From an uncultured Agathobaculum sp. (GTDB lineage Bacteria > Bacillota > Clostridia > Oscillospirales > Butyricicoccaceae), in contig CAKSVR010000021.1 of assembly GCA_934504345.1 (NCBI GenBank), forward strand, positions 1-35,494: DNA of 35,494 nucleotides, read 5' to 3'. Within the stretch, counting starts at the first letter, position 1. Each line of letters starts with the position of its first letter. The notes under the pieces are model-generated. The model ran no database searches. It worked only from the letters and a program-made list of their open reading frames with translations, and was not told the DNA's origin. The position numbers and the translations under genes were made by a program. Of this stretch, positions 6,150-14,874 are shown piece by piece.

Positions 6150-7991
6150 ATGAGTGAAACGTATCGTGTCGTAAAATTGCAGCAAAACCGACTGTACCCG
6201 ACCTATCAGCTGCACGCGCTGATGGCCAGCAAGAAAACCGCGCCGCAGGACGGTCTGCGCCTCGCCGGACTGGTGGTAATGGACTGGCTGCGCCAGCGGC
6301 TGGGCGACCATGTGCCTGAACAATTACAGCGCGTACCCGAGCCGTCCGGCTATTTAAGGCTGGGCGACGACTGCCTGCCGTCTATACATATCCACTCCGG
6401 CTTTGTGGCGGACATCGTTTCGCTCCCCAGGGAGGGTGTGTGGACACTCCAGCTCACCGAGCCCGACCTCGGCTCGGATCCGGGCAATCCGGAGCAGGCG
6501 CGCGCCGCCGTGCCCGGCCGTGTCATCGAAACCAACATCGGCTTCCGCATCCGCGGCACACAGCTTGAGTGCGGCTTCCAGACGGTCATCTCCGACCCGG
6601 AGGACACCGCGCCCGAGGCTGAGGTCTACCGTCTGTCGGTCGTGCGCCAGCTGATCGACCACCCGGATTTCGGCTTGCAGCAGATCACCCGGCTGGGCTA
6701 CGAGCCCACCGAGCTCACCACCGCCGAGCAGCTCAAAACGCTGTCCGCTCTGCTGAAGGACGAGCACAATCAGCTCCCCTGTGTGATCTTCACGCATCCG
6801 CGCACGGAAAATCCGGTCGGCACCGTGCCCGACCTGTCCAGGCTGACCGAGGGTATCTCGCTGCGCCCGCTGCCCACGTCCGCCAAGCTGCCCGCCGGTT
6901 CGCTCAAGCTGCCGACTGTGCAGACCGCCGTGCCCGTGCCGTATGATACGGCGGCGTTCGCGCACCACGGTGTCGGCCTGTGCCGCACCTATGTCCTCGC
7001 GGACGAGCTGTTCCAGCGCTTCACCGAGCTGTTCAAGTGCAAGGCCGCGCCCGGCGACATCCTGTTCCTCGAGCCCGCCCGCTTCGGCGGCGCGTGCCGC
7101 GTGCTGCCCTACAAATCCAATCCCGCCCGTCAGAAGCAGACTATGGACGAGCTGACCGCCTCCATGTACATCTATCCGCGTGGCAAAAACGTGGATTTCG
7201 GGCAGATCTCGTTCCTGTCCGCCGCCCGTGAGGATCTGCTGTCGAGCAGCGAACAGGCCATGGCGCAGTGCGAAGCGCTCGAGAAGAAATGGAAGGCCAA
7301 GCTGGCGGAAGCGGAAAGCCGCTGGCAGGCCCGTCTGGCCCAGAAAGAGGCGGAATGCCACGCGCTGACCGAGCAGCTTGACCGCCAGAAGCAGTACCAG
7401 ACCCGCCTCGAGCAGGAAAAGGACACGCTCGCACAGGAAAAGCTGCACAAGGACGAGGAGGTCAAGCTCAAGCTCGCCACCCGCGATGAAGAGATCGCCT
7501 ATCTGCGCCGCAAGCTGCGCCAGCCCAAGGATCACGCCGGTATCGCGGACTGGGTCGCACAGGAGTTCCCCGACCGGCTCGTGCTGCACCAGCGCGCCAT
7601 CAACCTGCTGGCGGACAAGTCGGCAAAGACCGTCAGCTGTGAGCTCATCTGCGATGCGCTCGACTACCTCGCCACCGACCACTGGGCGGGCCGCTATGAG
7701 CGCATCCCGCGCGACGAGCTGCTGCGCCGCTGCTCGGAAAAGTACGGCCGTCCGTTCGAGATCAAGCACATCAGCACCACGACCATCGAGCATACGCCGA
7801 TCGAATACAAGATCAAGTATTTCCCCGGACCCAAGGGCAAGCTGGTCGAAAGTGCGCTGGACTGCCATCTCTGTGTCGGCAACGACCCGGAAAACCTGCT
7901 CCGTATCTACTTCCTGCACGACGATCAGAAAAAACGCATCGTGGTCGGCTCGCTGCCGCGCCACCTGCGCGCTATCTATATCAAGGCATGA
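6150..7991 (+). CDS. Uncharacterised coiled-coil protein (613 aa)
   Basis: I do not recognise a named family with a known function. Three parts are visible. Residues 1 to about 365 form a globular alpha/beta region rich in short strands, without membrane segments or Walker motifs. Residues about 375-455 form a long charged coiled coil rich in Gln, Glu, Lys and Arg. Residues about 460-613 form a second globular domain ending in a strand-rich stretch around RIYFLHDDQKKRIVVG followed by PRHL, which loosely resembles the last strands of RelE/HigB-type small nuclease toxins. That resemblance is weak. The gene has its own promoter, an AGGAGG site before ATG 6150 and a terminator at 8000-8034, so it is monocistronic and probably cytoplasmic. 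It converges on another unknown gene. A long antisense frame on the minus strand was rejected because it lacks these signals. Confidence 0.8.
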   Translation: MSETYRVVKLQQNRLYPTYQLHALMASKKTAPQDGLRLAGLVVMDWLRQRLGDHVPEQLQRVPEPSGYLRLGDDCLPSIHIHSGFVADIVSLPREGVWTLQLTEPDLGSDPGNPEQARAAVPGRVIETNIGFRIRGTQLECGFQTVISDPEDTAPEAEVYRLSVVRQLIDHPDFGLQQITRLGYEPTELTTAEQLKTLSALLKDEHNQLPCVIFTHPRTENPVGTVPDLSRLTEGISLRPLPTSAKLPAGSLKLPTVQTAVPVPYDTAAFAHHGVGLCRTYVLADELFQRFTELFKCKAAPGDILFLEPARFGGACRVLPYKSNPARQKQTMDELTASMYIYPRGKNVDFGQISFLSAAREDLLSSSEQAMAQCEALEKKWKAKLAEAESRWQARLAQKEAECHALTEQLDRQKQYQTRLEQEKDTLAQEKLHKDEEVKLKLATRDEEIAYLRRKLRQPKDHAGIADWVAQEFPDRLVLHQRAINLLADKSAKTVSCELICDALDYLATDHWAGRYERIPRDELLRRCSEKYGRPFEIKHISTTTIEHTPIEYKIKYFPGPKGKLVESALDCHLCVGNDPENLLRIYFLHDDQKKRIVVGSLPRHLRAIYIKA

Positions 7992-7999
7992 GCAGACCG

Positions 8000-8034
8000 C
8001 CGCCGTTCGAGAGGACTCGAACGGCGGCGGGTTT
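8000..8034. terminator. Bidirectional terminator between convergent genes
   Basis: CCGCCGTTCGAG (8000-8011) and CTCGAACGGCGG (8016-8027) form a 12-bp perfect stem with a 4-nt loop. It lies between the stops at 7991 and 8036 and serves both genes, although the T-run is short. Confidence 0.75.
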
Positions 8035-8035
8035 G

Positions 8036-8611
8036 TTACTGCGAATGCTTTTCCCGCTGCATAGCGAGAATGGCATCCAGATTATCCATGATAAAATGCT
8101 GTGCCTCCAGATTATACACCACCGACTGATACGGGCCGTTCTGACCGACACGCTCCTCGGTCGTGATGCCCAGCGCTCTGCCGTTTTCTGTCGGGCGCTT
8201 CCGCTTTGCACCGGCGGCAGTGACGGTGGTTTCCAGCATTCCGGATGCGAGCAGCCAATCGGCAATGCCCGCATAGCTGAGCTTACGCATTTTGTCATTC
8301 TCCGCCAGCGCGGTGATGCGCCGGGCAATCTCACTCGCCGGAATGGGTGTATCCGAATAGGCAAACCGGTTTCTCTGTGCCGCAGGAATCTCCAGCGGCA
8401 GCTTCGGCTCTCTGCTGACCGTTCGCGGCGCTGTACCGCCGTTGTCTATCACCTGCCGCAGCACCTCCGCCACAAAGAAGAAGCAGCGCGACAGCCGCAC
8501 ATTGTTGATCAGCTCCGCCTCGGGCACCGGCTGGCCATCCAGCGGATTGATGCCGTTCGCCAGCTTTTCCATATACATTTTTGCCCGTTTGATCGTGTCC
8601 AGCTCTGTCAT
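8036..8611 (-). CDS. Conserved-type hypothetical protein (191 aa)
   Basis: Function unknown. The N-terminus (TIKRAKMYMEKLANGINPLDG, then an NNVRLSRCFFFVAEVLRQV helix) is followed by a basic segment, and a C-terminal part that reads like a small winged-helix or two-helix domain ends in a strand with GQNGPYQSVVYN. I recall similar N-termini in hypothetical proteins of Clostridia, but no assigned role. There is no signal peptide or membrane segment. The ATG at 8611 is chosen because GGGAGG precedes it; the open frame continues 54 codons upstream without a ribosome site and across the promoter. A DNA- or RNA-associated role is conceivable from its basic middle, but that is a guess. Confidence 0.75.
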   Translation of the reverse strand: MTELDTIKRAKMYMEKLANGINPLDGQPVPEAELINNVRLSRCFFFVAEVLRQVIDNGGTAPRTVSREPKLPLEIPAAQRNRFAYSDTPIPASEIARRITALAENDKMRKLSYAGIADWLLASGMLETTVTAAGAKRKRPTENGRALGITTEERVGQNGPYQSVVYNLEAQHFIMDNLDAILAMQREKHSQ

Positions 8612-8660
8612 AGGATACCTCCCTGCTCTTTTTCCGCAATATTCGCCTGCACTTTTCTTT

Positions 8661-8690
8661 ATTATAGCACCCCGGCTTTTCCCCACGCAA
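8661..8690 (-). promoter_or_regulatory. Promoter of the 191-residue unknown gene
   Basis: On the minus strand, TTGCGT (8690-8685), an 18-nt spacer and a perfect TATAAT (8666-8661), 50 nt before the start codon. Confidence 0.65.
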
Positions 8691-8772
8691 TCCTGTATCG
8701 TAAAACCCGGTCGATACACAGAAGTTATCCCCATCCTGTGGATACTTTCTGTGCACCACACTCCCCGACACA

Positions 8773-8805
8773 AAAACCGCCTCCGAAGTGCTCGAAGGCG
8801 GTTTT
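8773..8805 (-). terminator. Terminator of the type IV pilus operon
   Basis: AAAACCGCCT (8773-8782) pairs with AGGCGGTTTT (8796-8805). On the minus strand it follows the pilB stop immediately and ends in TTTTTGTG. It is the only clear terminator downstream of the promoter at 27402-27374. Confidence 0.85.
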
Positions 8806-8806
8806 C

Positions 8807-10489
8807 TTATGCATAATACGCGATCTTGATAAGCTCTTCCGGGGTGGTGATACCCTGTTTGACGAGCTCCAGACCTTTTTCCTTCAGCGTACGCATTCCC
8901 TGCTGCTCGCGGGCATAGGCCTCAATCTCCTCGGTTTCCGCGCCGCGGCTTATCATGCGGCGGATATTGCGGTCGATGGTGACGATCTCATGCACCGCGA
9001 TACGGCCGCGATAGCCCGTGCCGTTGCAGTGCGTGCAGCCCGTGCCGCGCTTGACGGCCGCGATACCCTCACCGAGGAACGCCTGCTCCTGCGGCGTGAC
9101 AGGCACTTCGCGGGCACAGTGCGGGCACACCTTTCGCATGAGTCGCTGCGCGACAAGGCCGACCAGCGAGTTCGCGATAAGGTAATGGTCGATGCCCATA
9201 TCGGCCAGACGGACGATACTGGAAACCGCATCGTTGGTATGCAGGGTACTCAGCACCAGATGGCCGGTGATGGCGGCGCGAACCGAAATACCGGCGGTTT
9301 CGCCGTCACGGGTTTCGCCGACCATGATAACGTCCGGGTCCTGACGGAGAAGGGCGCGCAGACCCGCCTCAAACGTCAGTCCCGCGACCGGATTTACCTG
9401 TGTCTGGTTGATGCCGAGCAGCGTTTTCTCCACCGGGTCCTCGACCGTGGAGATGTTCACCTGCCGGTGCGACAGGTACTCCAGCACCATGTACAGCGTG
9501 GTGGACTTACCCGAACCGGTAGGGCCGGTGATGTAGATAATGCCGTTCGGCGAGTTCAGCATGGGCAGGAACTTAGCGTAGCTCTCGTCGTCCATGCCGA
9601 AATGTCCGGCGTGATCGATCGCACCGGCAGTCGCGAGGATACGCATAACGGCTTTTTCACCGAACACGGTCGGCAGCAGCGAAACACGGATGTTAACGTG
9701 CTCGTTCCGGCCGATGCGGATGCGGAAATGGCCGTCCTGCGGCAGACGGCGCTCGGCAATATCCAGATTCGCCATGATCTTGATACGCGCGATGAGCGGC
9801 TGATGCACACTGCGCTGCAAGGCAACGTAATCGATAATCGTGCCGTCGATACGCATACGCACGCGCGTGTTGGCCTCGAACGGCTCGATATGCACGTCGC
9901 TGGCGCCGGTGCTGATGGCGCGGTCGAGCAGGCTGTTGAGCAGCCTGACGATCGGCGCTTCCGGGTCGCCGCTCTCGCTCTCATCGACCTCGAGCAGCTG
10001 GGCCTCGCTCTGCGCGAAGTCCTCATTGGCGGTTTCCGCCGCCTGCTGTGCGCCGACCTCGGCGTAATAGTAGCGGATGGCGCTCTTCAGCGGGCCCATC
10101 TCGCACAGGCGGGTGACGAGCTGACAGCCGGTGAGCTGGCGCACCTCCTCGAACGCAAAGTAGTTCAGCGGGTCGTTGGTGACGACCTCGAGGTTTTTAT
10201 CCGAAAAGCTCACGGCCAGCAGGTTCTGCTTTTCCGCCAGCTCTCGCGGTATCATCTTGACGGCGGCAAGATCGACCTGCATCTGTCCGACGTTAACGAT
10301 CTCCAGTCCCAGACGGGCGGCCAGCGCCTCGAGCACCTGTGTTTCGGTGACGAAGCCCAGCTCGATCAGGATCTGGCCGACACGCTTCTCGCGGTGCTCC
10401 TTCTGGTAGGCCAGCGCCTGATCCATCTGCTCCTGCGTGATATAATTGCGCTCCATCAGCACTTCGCCGATACGCAAATTGGTTTTCAT
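8807..10489 (-). CDS. pilB: Type IV pilus extension ATPase PilB
   Basis: A 560-residue GspE/PulE/PilB-family hexameric ATPase that drives pilin polymerisation at the cytoplasmic face. Two MshEN-type motifs open the protein (RIGEVLMERN... near residue 6 and RVGQILIELG... near residue 36), a motif class known to bind c-di-GMP. The catalytic core follows: Walker A GPTGSGKST (about 323), Walker B DPDVIMVGETRD (about 386), His box STLHTND (about 413) and a CPHC...CTHC zinc motif (about 455-490). The tetracysteine and MshEN elements point to PilB rather than the retraction ATPase PilT. The start ATG at 10489 overlaps the pilO-like stop as ATGA and follows GAGGAGG. It is the last gene of the operon. 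Confidence 0.95.
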   Translation of the reverse strand: MKTNLRIGEVLMERNYITQEQMDQALAYQKEHREKRVGQILIELGFVTETQVLEALAARLGLEIVNVGQMQVDLAAVKMIPRELAEKQNLLAVSFSDKNLEVVTNDPLNYFAFEEVRQLTGCQLVTRLCEMGPLKSAIRYYYAEVGAQQAAETANEDFAQSEAQLLEVDESESGDPEAPIVRLLNSLLDRAISTGASDVHIEPFEANTRVRMRIDGTIIDYVALQRSVHQPLIARIKIMANLDIAERRLPQDGHFRIRIGRNEHVNIRVSLLPTVFGEKAVMRILATAGAIDHAGHFGMDDESYAKFLPMLNSPNGIIYITGPTGSGKSTTLYMVLEYLSHRQVNISTVEDPVEKTLLGINQTQVNPVAGLTFEAGLRALLRQDPDVIMVGETRDGETAGISVRAAITGHLVLSTLHTNDAVSSIVRLADMGIDHYLIANSLVGLVAQRLMRKVCPHCAREVPVTPQEQAFLGEGIAAVKRGTGCTHCNGTGYRGRIAVHEIVTIDRNIRRMISRGAETEEIEAYAREQQGMRTLKEKGLELVKQGITTPEELIKIAYYA

Positions 10490-11214
10490 GCATCTGCCTC
10501 CTCGCCGCTGACACACATATAGATCTCCAGCGTGCCAGTGATCAGCTTGGTGCTGACCGCCTGCGTGTTGTTCTGGATGTAGTTAAAGTCCGTGATGCTG
10601 AAATTCGTCACACGCAGACCCTTGTACTTTCGATGCACCTCGTCCAGAAAATTCAGCCACTGTGTCACCTCGCCCTGCGCGGAAATGGTCGCCGTGCCGA
10701 GGTAGATGTAGTTCACCGGCTCATACGCCGCGGCAAAGGCCGAAGCGGTGTCCGCGCCGCTCGCATCCGTGCTGTCGGCGGCAGCAGAAGTGTCCGTACT
10801 GTCTGCGGGCGCGGCAGGCGCATCGGTCTGCGTTTCGTCCGTAAGGTACGCGGCGACAGAGCCCGGTGCGGCTTCGGTCAGCGTCAGGGCCTGCGGGAAC
10901 AGGCCGTTTTCCAGCGCGATACCCGTGATGATGTCGTCCATCTGCCGGGTTTCCAGGTCGCCCTTGTAGTATTTCTCGCTGGCGGTGTTGAGCGCCGCCT
11001 GATTCTGCGCGATAATCTCGTCGATCGTCGCCAGCGTGGCGATCTGCATTTGATATTCCTGCTGCTTCCGCTCTGCGGTGTCATATTCGTCCTGCAGGAT
11101 TTCGCGCCTCGTGATAGCGGGACGGATCATATACAGTCCGAAAATGGCGAGGATCGCCACGCACGCCACCAGACGGAGCAGCCGTTTGTCGCGTTCGGTC
11201 ACAATGATGTTCAT
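10486..11214 (-). CDS. pilO: PilO-like type IV pilus assembly protein
   Basis: A 242-residue bitopic membrane protein: a short cytoplasmic start, one membrane helix at about residues 12-32, a coiled coil (about 38-85), then an extracytoplasmic ferredoxin-like region resembling PilO/GspM. An unusual Ala/Asp/Ser/Thr-rich linker of about 40 residues (near 130-170) interrupts the C-terminal part. In known systems PilM-PilN-PilO form the inner assembly platform that links pilin, PilC and PilB. It overlaps its neighbours by 4 nt on both sides (ATGA), so it is translationally coupled. The identity rests on position and topology more than on sequence. Confidence 0.75.
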   Translation of the reverse strand: MNIIVTERDKRLLRLVACVAILAIFGLYMIRPAITRREILQDEYDTAERKQQEYQMQIATLATIDEIIAQNQAALNTASEKYYKGDLETRQMDDIITGIALENGLFPQALTLTEAAPGSVAAYLTDETQTDAPAAPADSTDTSAAADSTDASGADTASAFAAAYEPVNYIYLGTATISAQGEVTQWLNFLDEVHRKYKGLRVTNFSITDFNYIQNNTQAVSTKLITGTLEIYMCVSGEEADA

Positions 11215-11795
11215 TGTGCCCCCTCCTCTCCCTGCAAAATGCAGTTCAGGCTGAGAACGTACACGCCCTCGTCATATGCATAGCCGGTGTAGTCCACCTT
11301 GCGGAACAGCCCGGTCTTTTGCAGCGCGAGGACATAGCTCGGGATGTCGATGACATTGCTGCTCTGTGCATCAAACTGCAAAGCGCCGGTGGTCGCATCC
11401 CAGCCGGTCAGCACCATGCTCACCTGTTCGCCGCCTGCCGCGCTGATCTTTGCCATCAGGGCGCTGTCCACGGTCGGATAGGTCGCCAGTGCATCCGTCA
11501 GGTTCTGCACCTGCTGGAGGCTCTGCACCAGACGGTCGTTCTCCTGCTGCTTTGCGATCGCCTCGTTATACTGCTCGATCACGGTGGGGTCATTCAGCCA
11601 GTTGCTGATGTCGTCCGTCTTGTCCAGCAGGATCGTGTTCAGGCGCAGCAGCACGCTCCAGACCAGAATGCACAGCACGAGCACCGCCGCGATGGGCGTG
11701 TAGAAGTTATGCAGCAGGTCGTTCCGCCCTTTTTTATCGCGGGACAACCGGCGGTAGCTGCGGAGCAGGTCGAGCTCCTTCTTGGAACGGCTCAC
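11211..11795 (-). CDS. pilN: PilN-like type IV pilus assembly protein
   Basis: A 194-residue bitopic protein with a basic cytoplasmic N-terminus (about 30 residues), one membrane helix (about 32-52), a coiled-coil stretch and a small C-terminal alpha/beta domain. This is the topology of PilN, which binds PilM inside and pairs with PilO outside. The start is a GTG at 11795. A strong AAGGAGG overlaps the stop codon of the preceding gene (TAAGGAGG) and fixes this start. The gene order pilM-pilN-pilO supports the call; sequence conservation is low, as usual for the family. Confidence 0.75.
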   Translation of the reverse strand: MSRSKKELDLLRSYRRLSRDKKGRNDLLHNFYTPIAAVLVLCILVWSVLLRLNTILLDKTDDISNWLNDPTVIEQYNEAIAKQQENDRLVQSLQQVQNLTDALATYPTVDSALMAKISAAGGEQVSMVLTGWDATTGALQFDAQSSNVIDIPSYVLALQKTGLFRKVDYTGYAYDEGVYVLSLNCILQGEEGAQ

Positions 11796-11809
11796 GGTCT
11801 ATCCCCTCC

Positions 11810-12664
11810 TTATCGTAACAAAAATTCGGCGCAGCCCAGCCATTCGCTCAGCCGTTCGCCGTCCGGCAGTGCCCGGAACGCGCGGCATTCGGGCAGGCGG
11901 CCGACCTCGAGGCCCAGCCCGCGGATGCCCGCAAGGCACACCTCGAAATCATCGTCCGAGCAGCCCGCATAGTACACATCGGTCAGCGTGCCGCCCGCGC
12001 GGCTTGCCGTGTGGAACTGCATGGTGCCGGAAACGTTTCTCGTCATCTCGGTGCCGAAATCCACCGTGCCGGGCTCGCTGAAGATACGGCTGCGGCTCGC
12101 ATAGCGGTATCCGCCGTTCTCGACCAGCATAGAGAGCACGCTGCTGCCCTCGAAGCACAGCCAGATGCAGGTTTTCTCTTTCATGGACTGCATGGCATCG
12201 AGCAGCTTGATGCGGCCCGCCATCGACACGGTAACGCTCTGCAAACGCAGGCCGAGCCGTCCGAACATCGTGAGGTACTGCTCCATGACCTCCTTGCGGC
12301 AGCCAGCGCAGAACAGCTGCTGACGGCCCTCGGCATCCACGCCGATGGGCAGATAATCCGCCGCAACGAGCTGGTCCTCGCGCGGGCGCATCTCGTGCCG
12401 CACGAGCTCCTCGAGCTTGTTCTCCGGCAGCTTGGGCGCGGCAACGGTCTTAGTCGAAACCGCCTCGTCCGGCAGCACGAGCGTGATGCCGCGCGTGGGC
12501 AGCCTGTGCTCATTCCACAGGGCATTTATCGCCTTTTCCCAGTTCTCCATGCCGCCGCCGTGCGCGGAGGCGCGGTAAAGCGCCTGCACCGAGGGCTTCG
12601 CGCCGGGCTTGCCGACTGCGGCGAGCACCTGCTCCTCCTGAAGCGCTAAAATGGTCGTATTCAT
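11810..12664 (-). CDS. pilM: PilM-like actin-fold assembly protein
   Basis: A 284-residue soluble protein placed where PilM is found, between pilC and pilN. The N-terminal half reads like the FtsA/PilM fold (LPDEAVSTKTV, then KLEELVRHEM and a PIGVDAEG strand), with a possible nucleotide-binding stretch around CIWLCFEGSS and the segment that follows. It is shorter than typical PilM (about 350 residues) and the phosphate-binding loops are not obvious, so ATP binding may be reduced. ATG 12664 has AAAGGGGAG upstream and lies 26 nt after the pilC stop. Function is inferred mainly from context. Confidence 0.7.
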   Translation of the reverse strand: MNTTILALQEEQVLAAVGKPGAKPSVQALYRASAHGGGMENWEKAINALWNEHRLPTRGITLVLPDEAVSTKTVAAPKLPENKLEELVRHEMRPREDQLVAADYLPIGVDAEGRQQLFCAGCRKEVMEQYLTMFGRLGLRLQSVTVSMAGRIKLLDAMQSMKEKTCIWLCFEGSSVLSMLVENGGYRYASRSRIFSEPGTVDFGTEMTRNVSGTMQFHTASRAGGTLTDVYYAGCSDDDFEVCLAGIRGLGLEVGRLPECRAFRALPDGERLSEWLGCAEFLLR

Positions 12665-12690
12665 TCTTATTTCTCCCCTTTAAGCGAGGT

Positions 12691-13947
12691 TTACATATTC
12701 GCCGAACCCTCGATCGCGCTGTACGAGCCGATGATCGGCGACATGACCGCGATAACGATAAAGCCGACCACAAATGCCATCAGCACGATGAGCATCGGCT
12801 CGAGGATCGTCATCATGCGCTTGCTGGCCTGCTGGGCATCGTACTCCATCGAGTCCGCGATGGAATCCAGCATGGAATCCAGCCGGCCGGTTTCCTCGCC
12901 GATGGCAATGCTGCTGCACAGCTTGCGCTGGAAGCCGTCTACCTGCTCGAGTGCAGCGGACAGGCTCACGCCCGAGCGCACCTGCACGAGAATCCCGTCG
13001 AACTGCGAGGTGATGTAGCTGTTGTCGATGGTATCGCGGGCGGTCTGGAGCGCCGTGACGATGGGCAGGCCGCTGGAATACAGGCTGCTGATCGTCCGCG
13101 CGAAGCGGGCGGTGCAGATGACCTGATTGAGCTTGCCGAACACCGGAATGGTCAGCTTTTTCTTATCCAGCCACAGGCGGGCATCCGGAATACGCAGGAT
13201 GGTGCGTAAGATCGCCACGAATACCGCCACATACAGCACCATGAGGTACCATTTGTGTACCATAAAGTCGGAAAACGCCATCAGCATGAGCGTTACGCCG
13301 GGCAGCTCATCCATGGTGGAGAACAGGTCGCTGAACTGCGGCAGCACGAACGTTACGATAACGATAACGACCGCCACCGCGAGGATGGCGAGTATCATCG
13401 GGTACATGAGCGCGGACTTGACCTGCTGGTTCATCTGGTGCGCCTTTTCGTAGTGGGTCGCCAGACGTTCCGTGACCTGATCGAGCTTGCCGCTGCCCTC
13501 ACCCGCGCGGATCATGCCGAGCATGAGCGACGGGAACACGCCCTGCGCCTCGAGTGCGGCGGACAGGCTCGCGCCCTTGCGGACCTCGGCGAGCACATTG
13601 CCGTAAATGCGGCGCAGATTGCCGTTCAGGCCCTCATCCTGCGAGATGATGGTGAGTGCGCGCACAAGGCTGACACCGGCGGCCAGCAGCGTAGAGAGCT
13701 GACGGCACAGCTCGGAGAGCTCCTGCGGCTTTATCATGCGCTTTTTCGCCGCGCCGCCCTGCCGGGAGGCATTCTGCAAATACAGACCCTGCGAGAGCAG
13801 CTGGGTGTATAACGAGTCATAGTCCACAGCCTCCATCGTGCCGCGGACTACCTTGCCCTCTATATTCTTCGCGGTGTAGCGAAACATGGCTGTTGCGGTA
13901 CCGGGCCGGACGATCTCCGGGCCGCGGCGGTTGCTCTGTTCCGGCAA
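12691..13947 (-). CDS. pilC: Type IV pilus platform protein PilC (GspF family)
   Basis: A 418-residue polytopic inner-membrane platform protein of the PilC/GspF family, which couples PilB to pilin insertion. Two tandem T2SSF domains are visible (about 85-205 and 290-410), each with the LSTLLAAGVSLVRAL or ISSLYSSGLPIVTAL type signature, and three membrane segments lie near 183-205, 235-260 and 388-412. The start is a TTG at 13947, seven nt after a perfect AGGAGG. The internal ATG (codon 21, MFRYTAKN) lacks a ribosome site, although MFRYTAKN is where most homologues begin, so about 20 extra residues precede the core. It follows pilD by 18 nt. Confidence 0.92.
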   Translation of the reverse strand: MPEQSNRRGPEIVRPGTATAMFRYTAKNIEGKVVRGTMEAVDYDSLYTQLLSQGLYLQNASRQGGAAKKRMIKPQELSELCRQLSTLLAAGVSLVRALTIISQDEGLNGNLRRIYGNVLAEVRKGASLSAALEAQGVFPSLMLGMIRAGEGSGKLDQVTERLATHYEKAHQMNQQVKSALMYPMILAILAVAVVIVIVTFVLPQFSDLFSTMDELPGVTLMLMAFSDFMVHKWYLMVLYVAVFVAILRTILRIPDARLWLDKKKLTIPVFGKLNQVICTARFARTISSLYSSGLPIVTALQTARDTIDNSYITSQFDGILVQVRSGVSLSAALEQVDGFQRKLCSSIAIGEETGRLDSMLDSIADSMEYDAQQASKRMMTILEPMLIVLMAFVVGFIVIAVMSPIIGSYSAIEGSANM

Positions 13948-13960
13948 GACGGAACCTCCT
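13945..13960 (-). promoter_or_regulatory. Ribosome binding site deciding a TTG start (pilC)
   Basis: AGGAGG (13960-13955) is separated by 7 nt from TTG (13947-13945). No Shine-Dalgarno sequence precedes the alternative ATG at 13887. Confidence 0.7.
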
Positions 13961-13965
13961 CTCCG

Positions 13966-14733
13966 TTATAACAATCCCATATACCAATCTGCGATGCTGT
14001 CACCGAAAAACAGCGCGAGCGCGATGCCGATGCACAAAAACGGTCCGAACGCGAACTGGCTCTTTCGGTTTGCCTTTTTCAGCGCGAGCAGCAGCGCGCC
14101 GAAGCCGCCGCCGAGCAAAATCCCGATGAAACCGGCGACGATGGTGGCCTTGAAGCCGAGGAAAAAACCTGCACCGGCCATCAATTTGATGTCGCCGCCG
14201 CCGAAGCCGCCGGGCACGATGAGCGCGAGCAGCAGCATCGGCAGGCTGATGATGAGCAGGCCGAAAATGCGGCTTTTGAGCCCGGTTTCGGGGAAAACGG
14301 CCAGCCCGAGCACGCCGCAGGCAAACAGCAGCGCCGGAAACCGGTCGTAGATCTCAAGGGTGTCCATATCCATCAGCGCGACGACCGCGAGGATGCCCAG
14401 CACGGCAAATGCCAGCGCGGCCTGCACGCTCTCGCCGCCGAAACGGGCGGCACTGAGGCACGCGCACGCGCCGCCGAGCACCTCCACCCAGAAGTCGCGG
14501 GCGGGTATCTTAGAGCCGCAGCCGCGGCATTTTCCCTTTTGCACGAGGTAGCTCACGCACGGGACCAGCTCCGCCGCCGTCAGCGTGCGCCCGCACGCAG
14601 GACAATGGCTGCGCCCTTTTACCACGCTCTCACGGCGCGGCAGGCGCCACACGACCACCTCGAGAAAGCTGAAAATACACGCGCCCAATGCAAATCGCAG
14701 TATCCACAATATGGCGCAGGCGATGTATAACAT
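13966..14733 (-). CDS. pilD: Prepilin peptidase / N-methyltransferase PilD
   Basis: A 255-residue polytopic aspartyl protease that removes prepilin leaders and methylates the new N-terminus. The cytoplasmic cysteine pairs C44-x2-C47 and C69-x2-C72 (HCPAC, CRGC) define the methyltransferase domain. The catalytic aspartates are Asp122 in MDMDTLEIYD and Asp181 in GGGDIKL. The length matches the family. ATG 14733 has AAGGAGG upstream. It should process the five prepilins encoded upstream in the same operon. An unusual hairpin pair lies just before it (14780-14842). Confidence 0.95.
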   Translation of the reverse strand: MLYIACAILWILRFALGACIFSFLEVVVWRLPRRESVVKGRSHCPACGRTLTAAELVPCVSYLVQKGKCRGCGSKIPARDFWVEVLGGACACLSAARFGGESVQAALAFAVLGILAVVALMDMDTLEIYDRFPALLFACGVLGLAVFPETGLKSRIFGLLIISLPMLLLALIVPGGFGGGDIKLMAGAGFFLGFKATIVAGFIGILLGGGFGALLLALKKANRKSQFAFGPFLCIGIALALFFGDSIADWYMGLL

Positions 14734-14779
14734 AGTTTCCTCCTTGGGTGGTGCGGGATACGTTTATCAAATCCTGTAA

Positions 14780-14842
14780 GCCATGCAGACCGCATGGCAG
14801 GTCAGAACCTCTTACACGCATAAGGGGCTCTGACCTGCCATA
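14780..14842 (-). other. Alternative hairpins between the pilin genes and pilD
   Basis: A 22-bp imperfect stem (14793-14814 with 14821-14842, 19 of 22 positions paired, 6-nt loop) shares its arm GCATGGC with a second possible hairpin GCCATGC/GCATGGC (14780-14798). The two are mutually exclusive. No T-run follows on the minus strand, so a processing or stability element fits better than a terminator. Confidence 0.5.
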
Positions 14843-14874
14843 CCGCGCAAGCCGCACGCACGCACCGTTTTGCG

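Noticed and set aside
6354..7964. A 536-codon minus-strand frame opposite the unknown 613-residue gene, with similar long antisense frames opposite pilB (7988-10522) and pcrA (31801-34098).
   Set aside because: The sense genes have promoters, AGGAGG sites, terminators or family motifs; the antisense frames have none.
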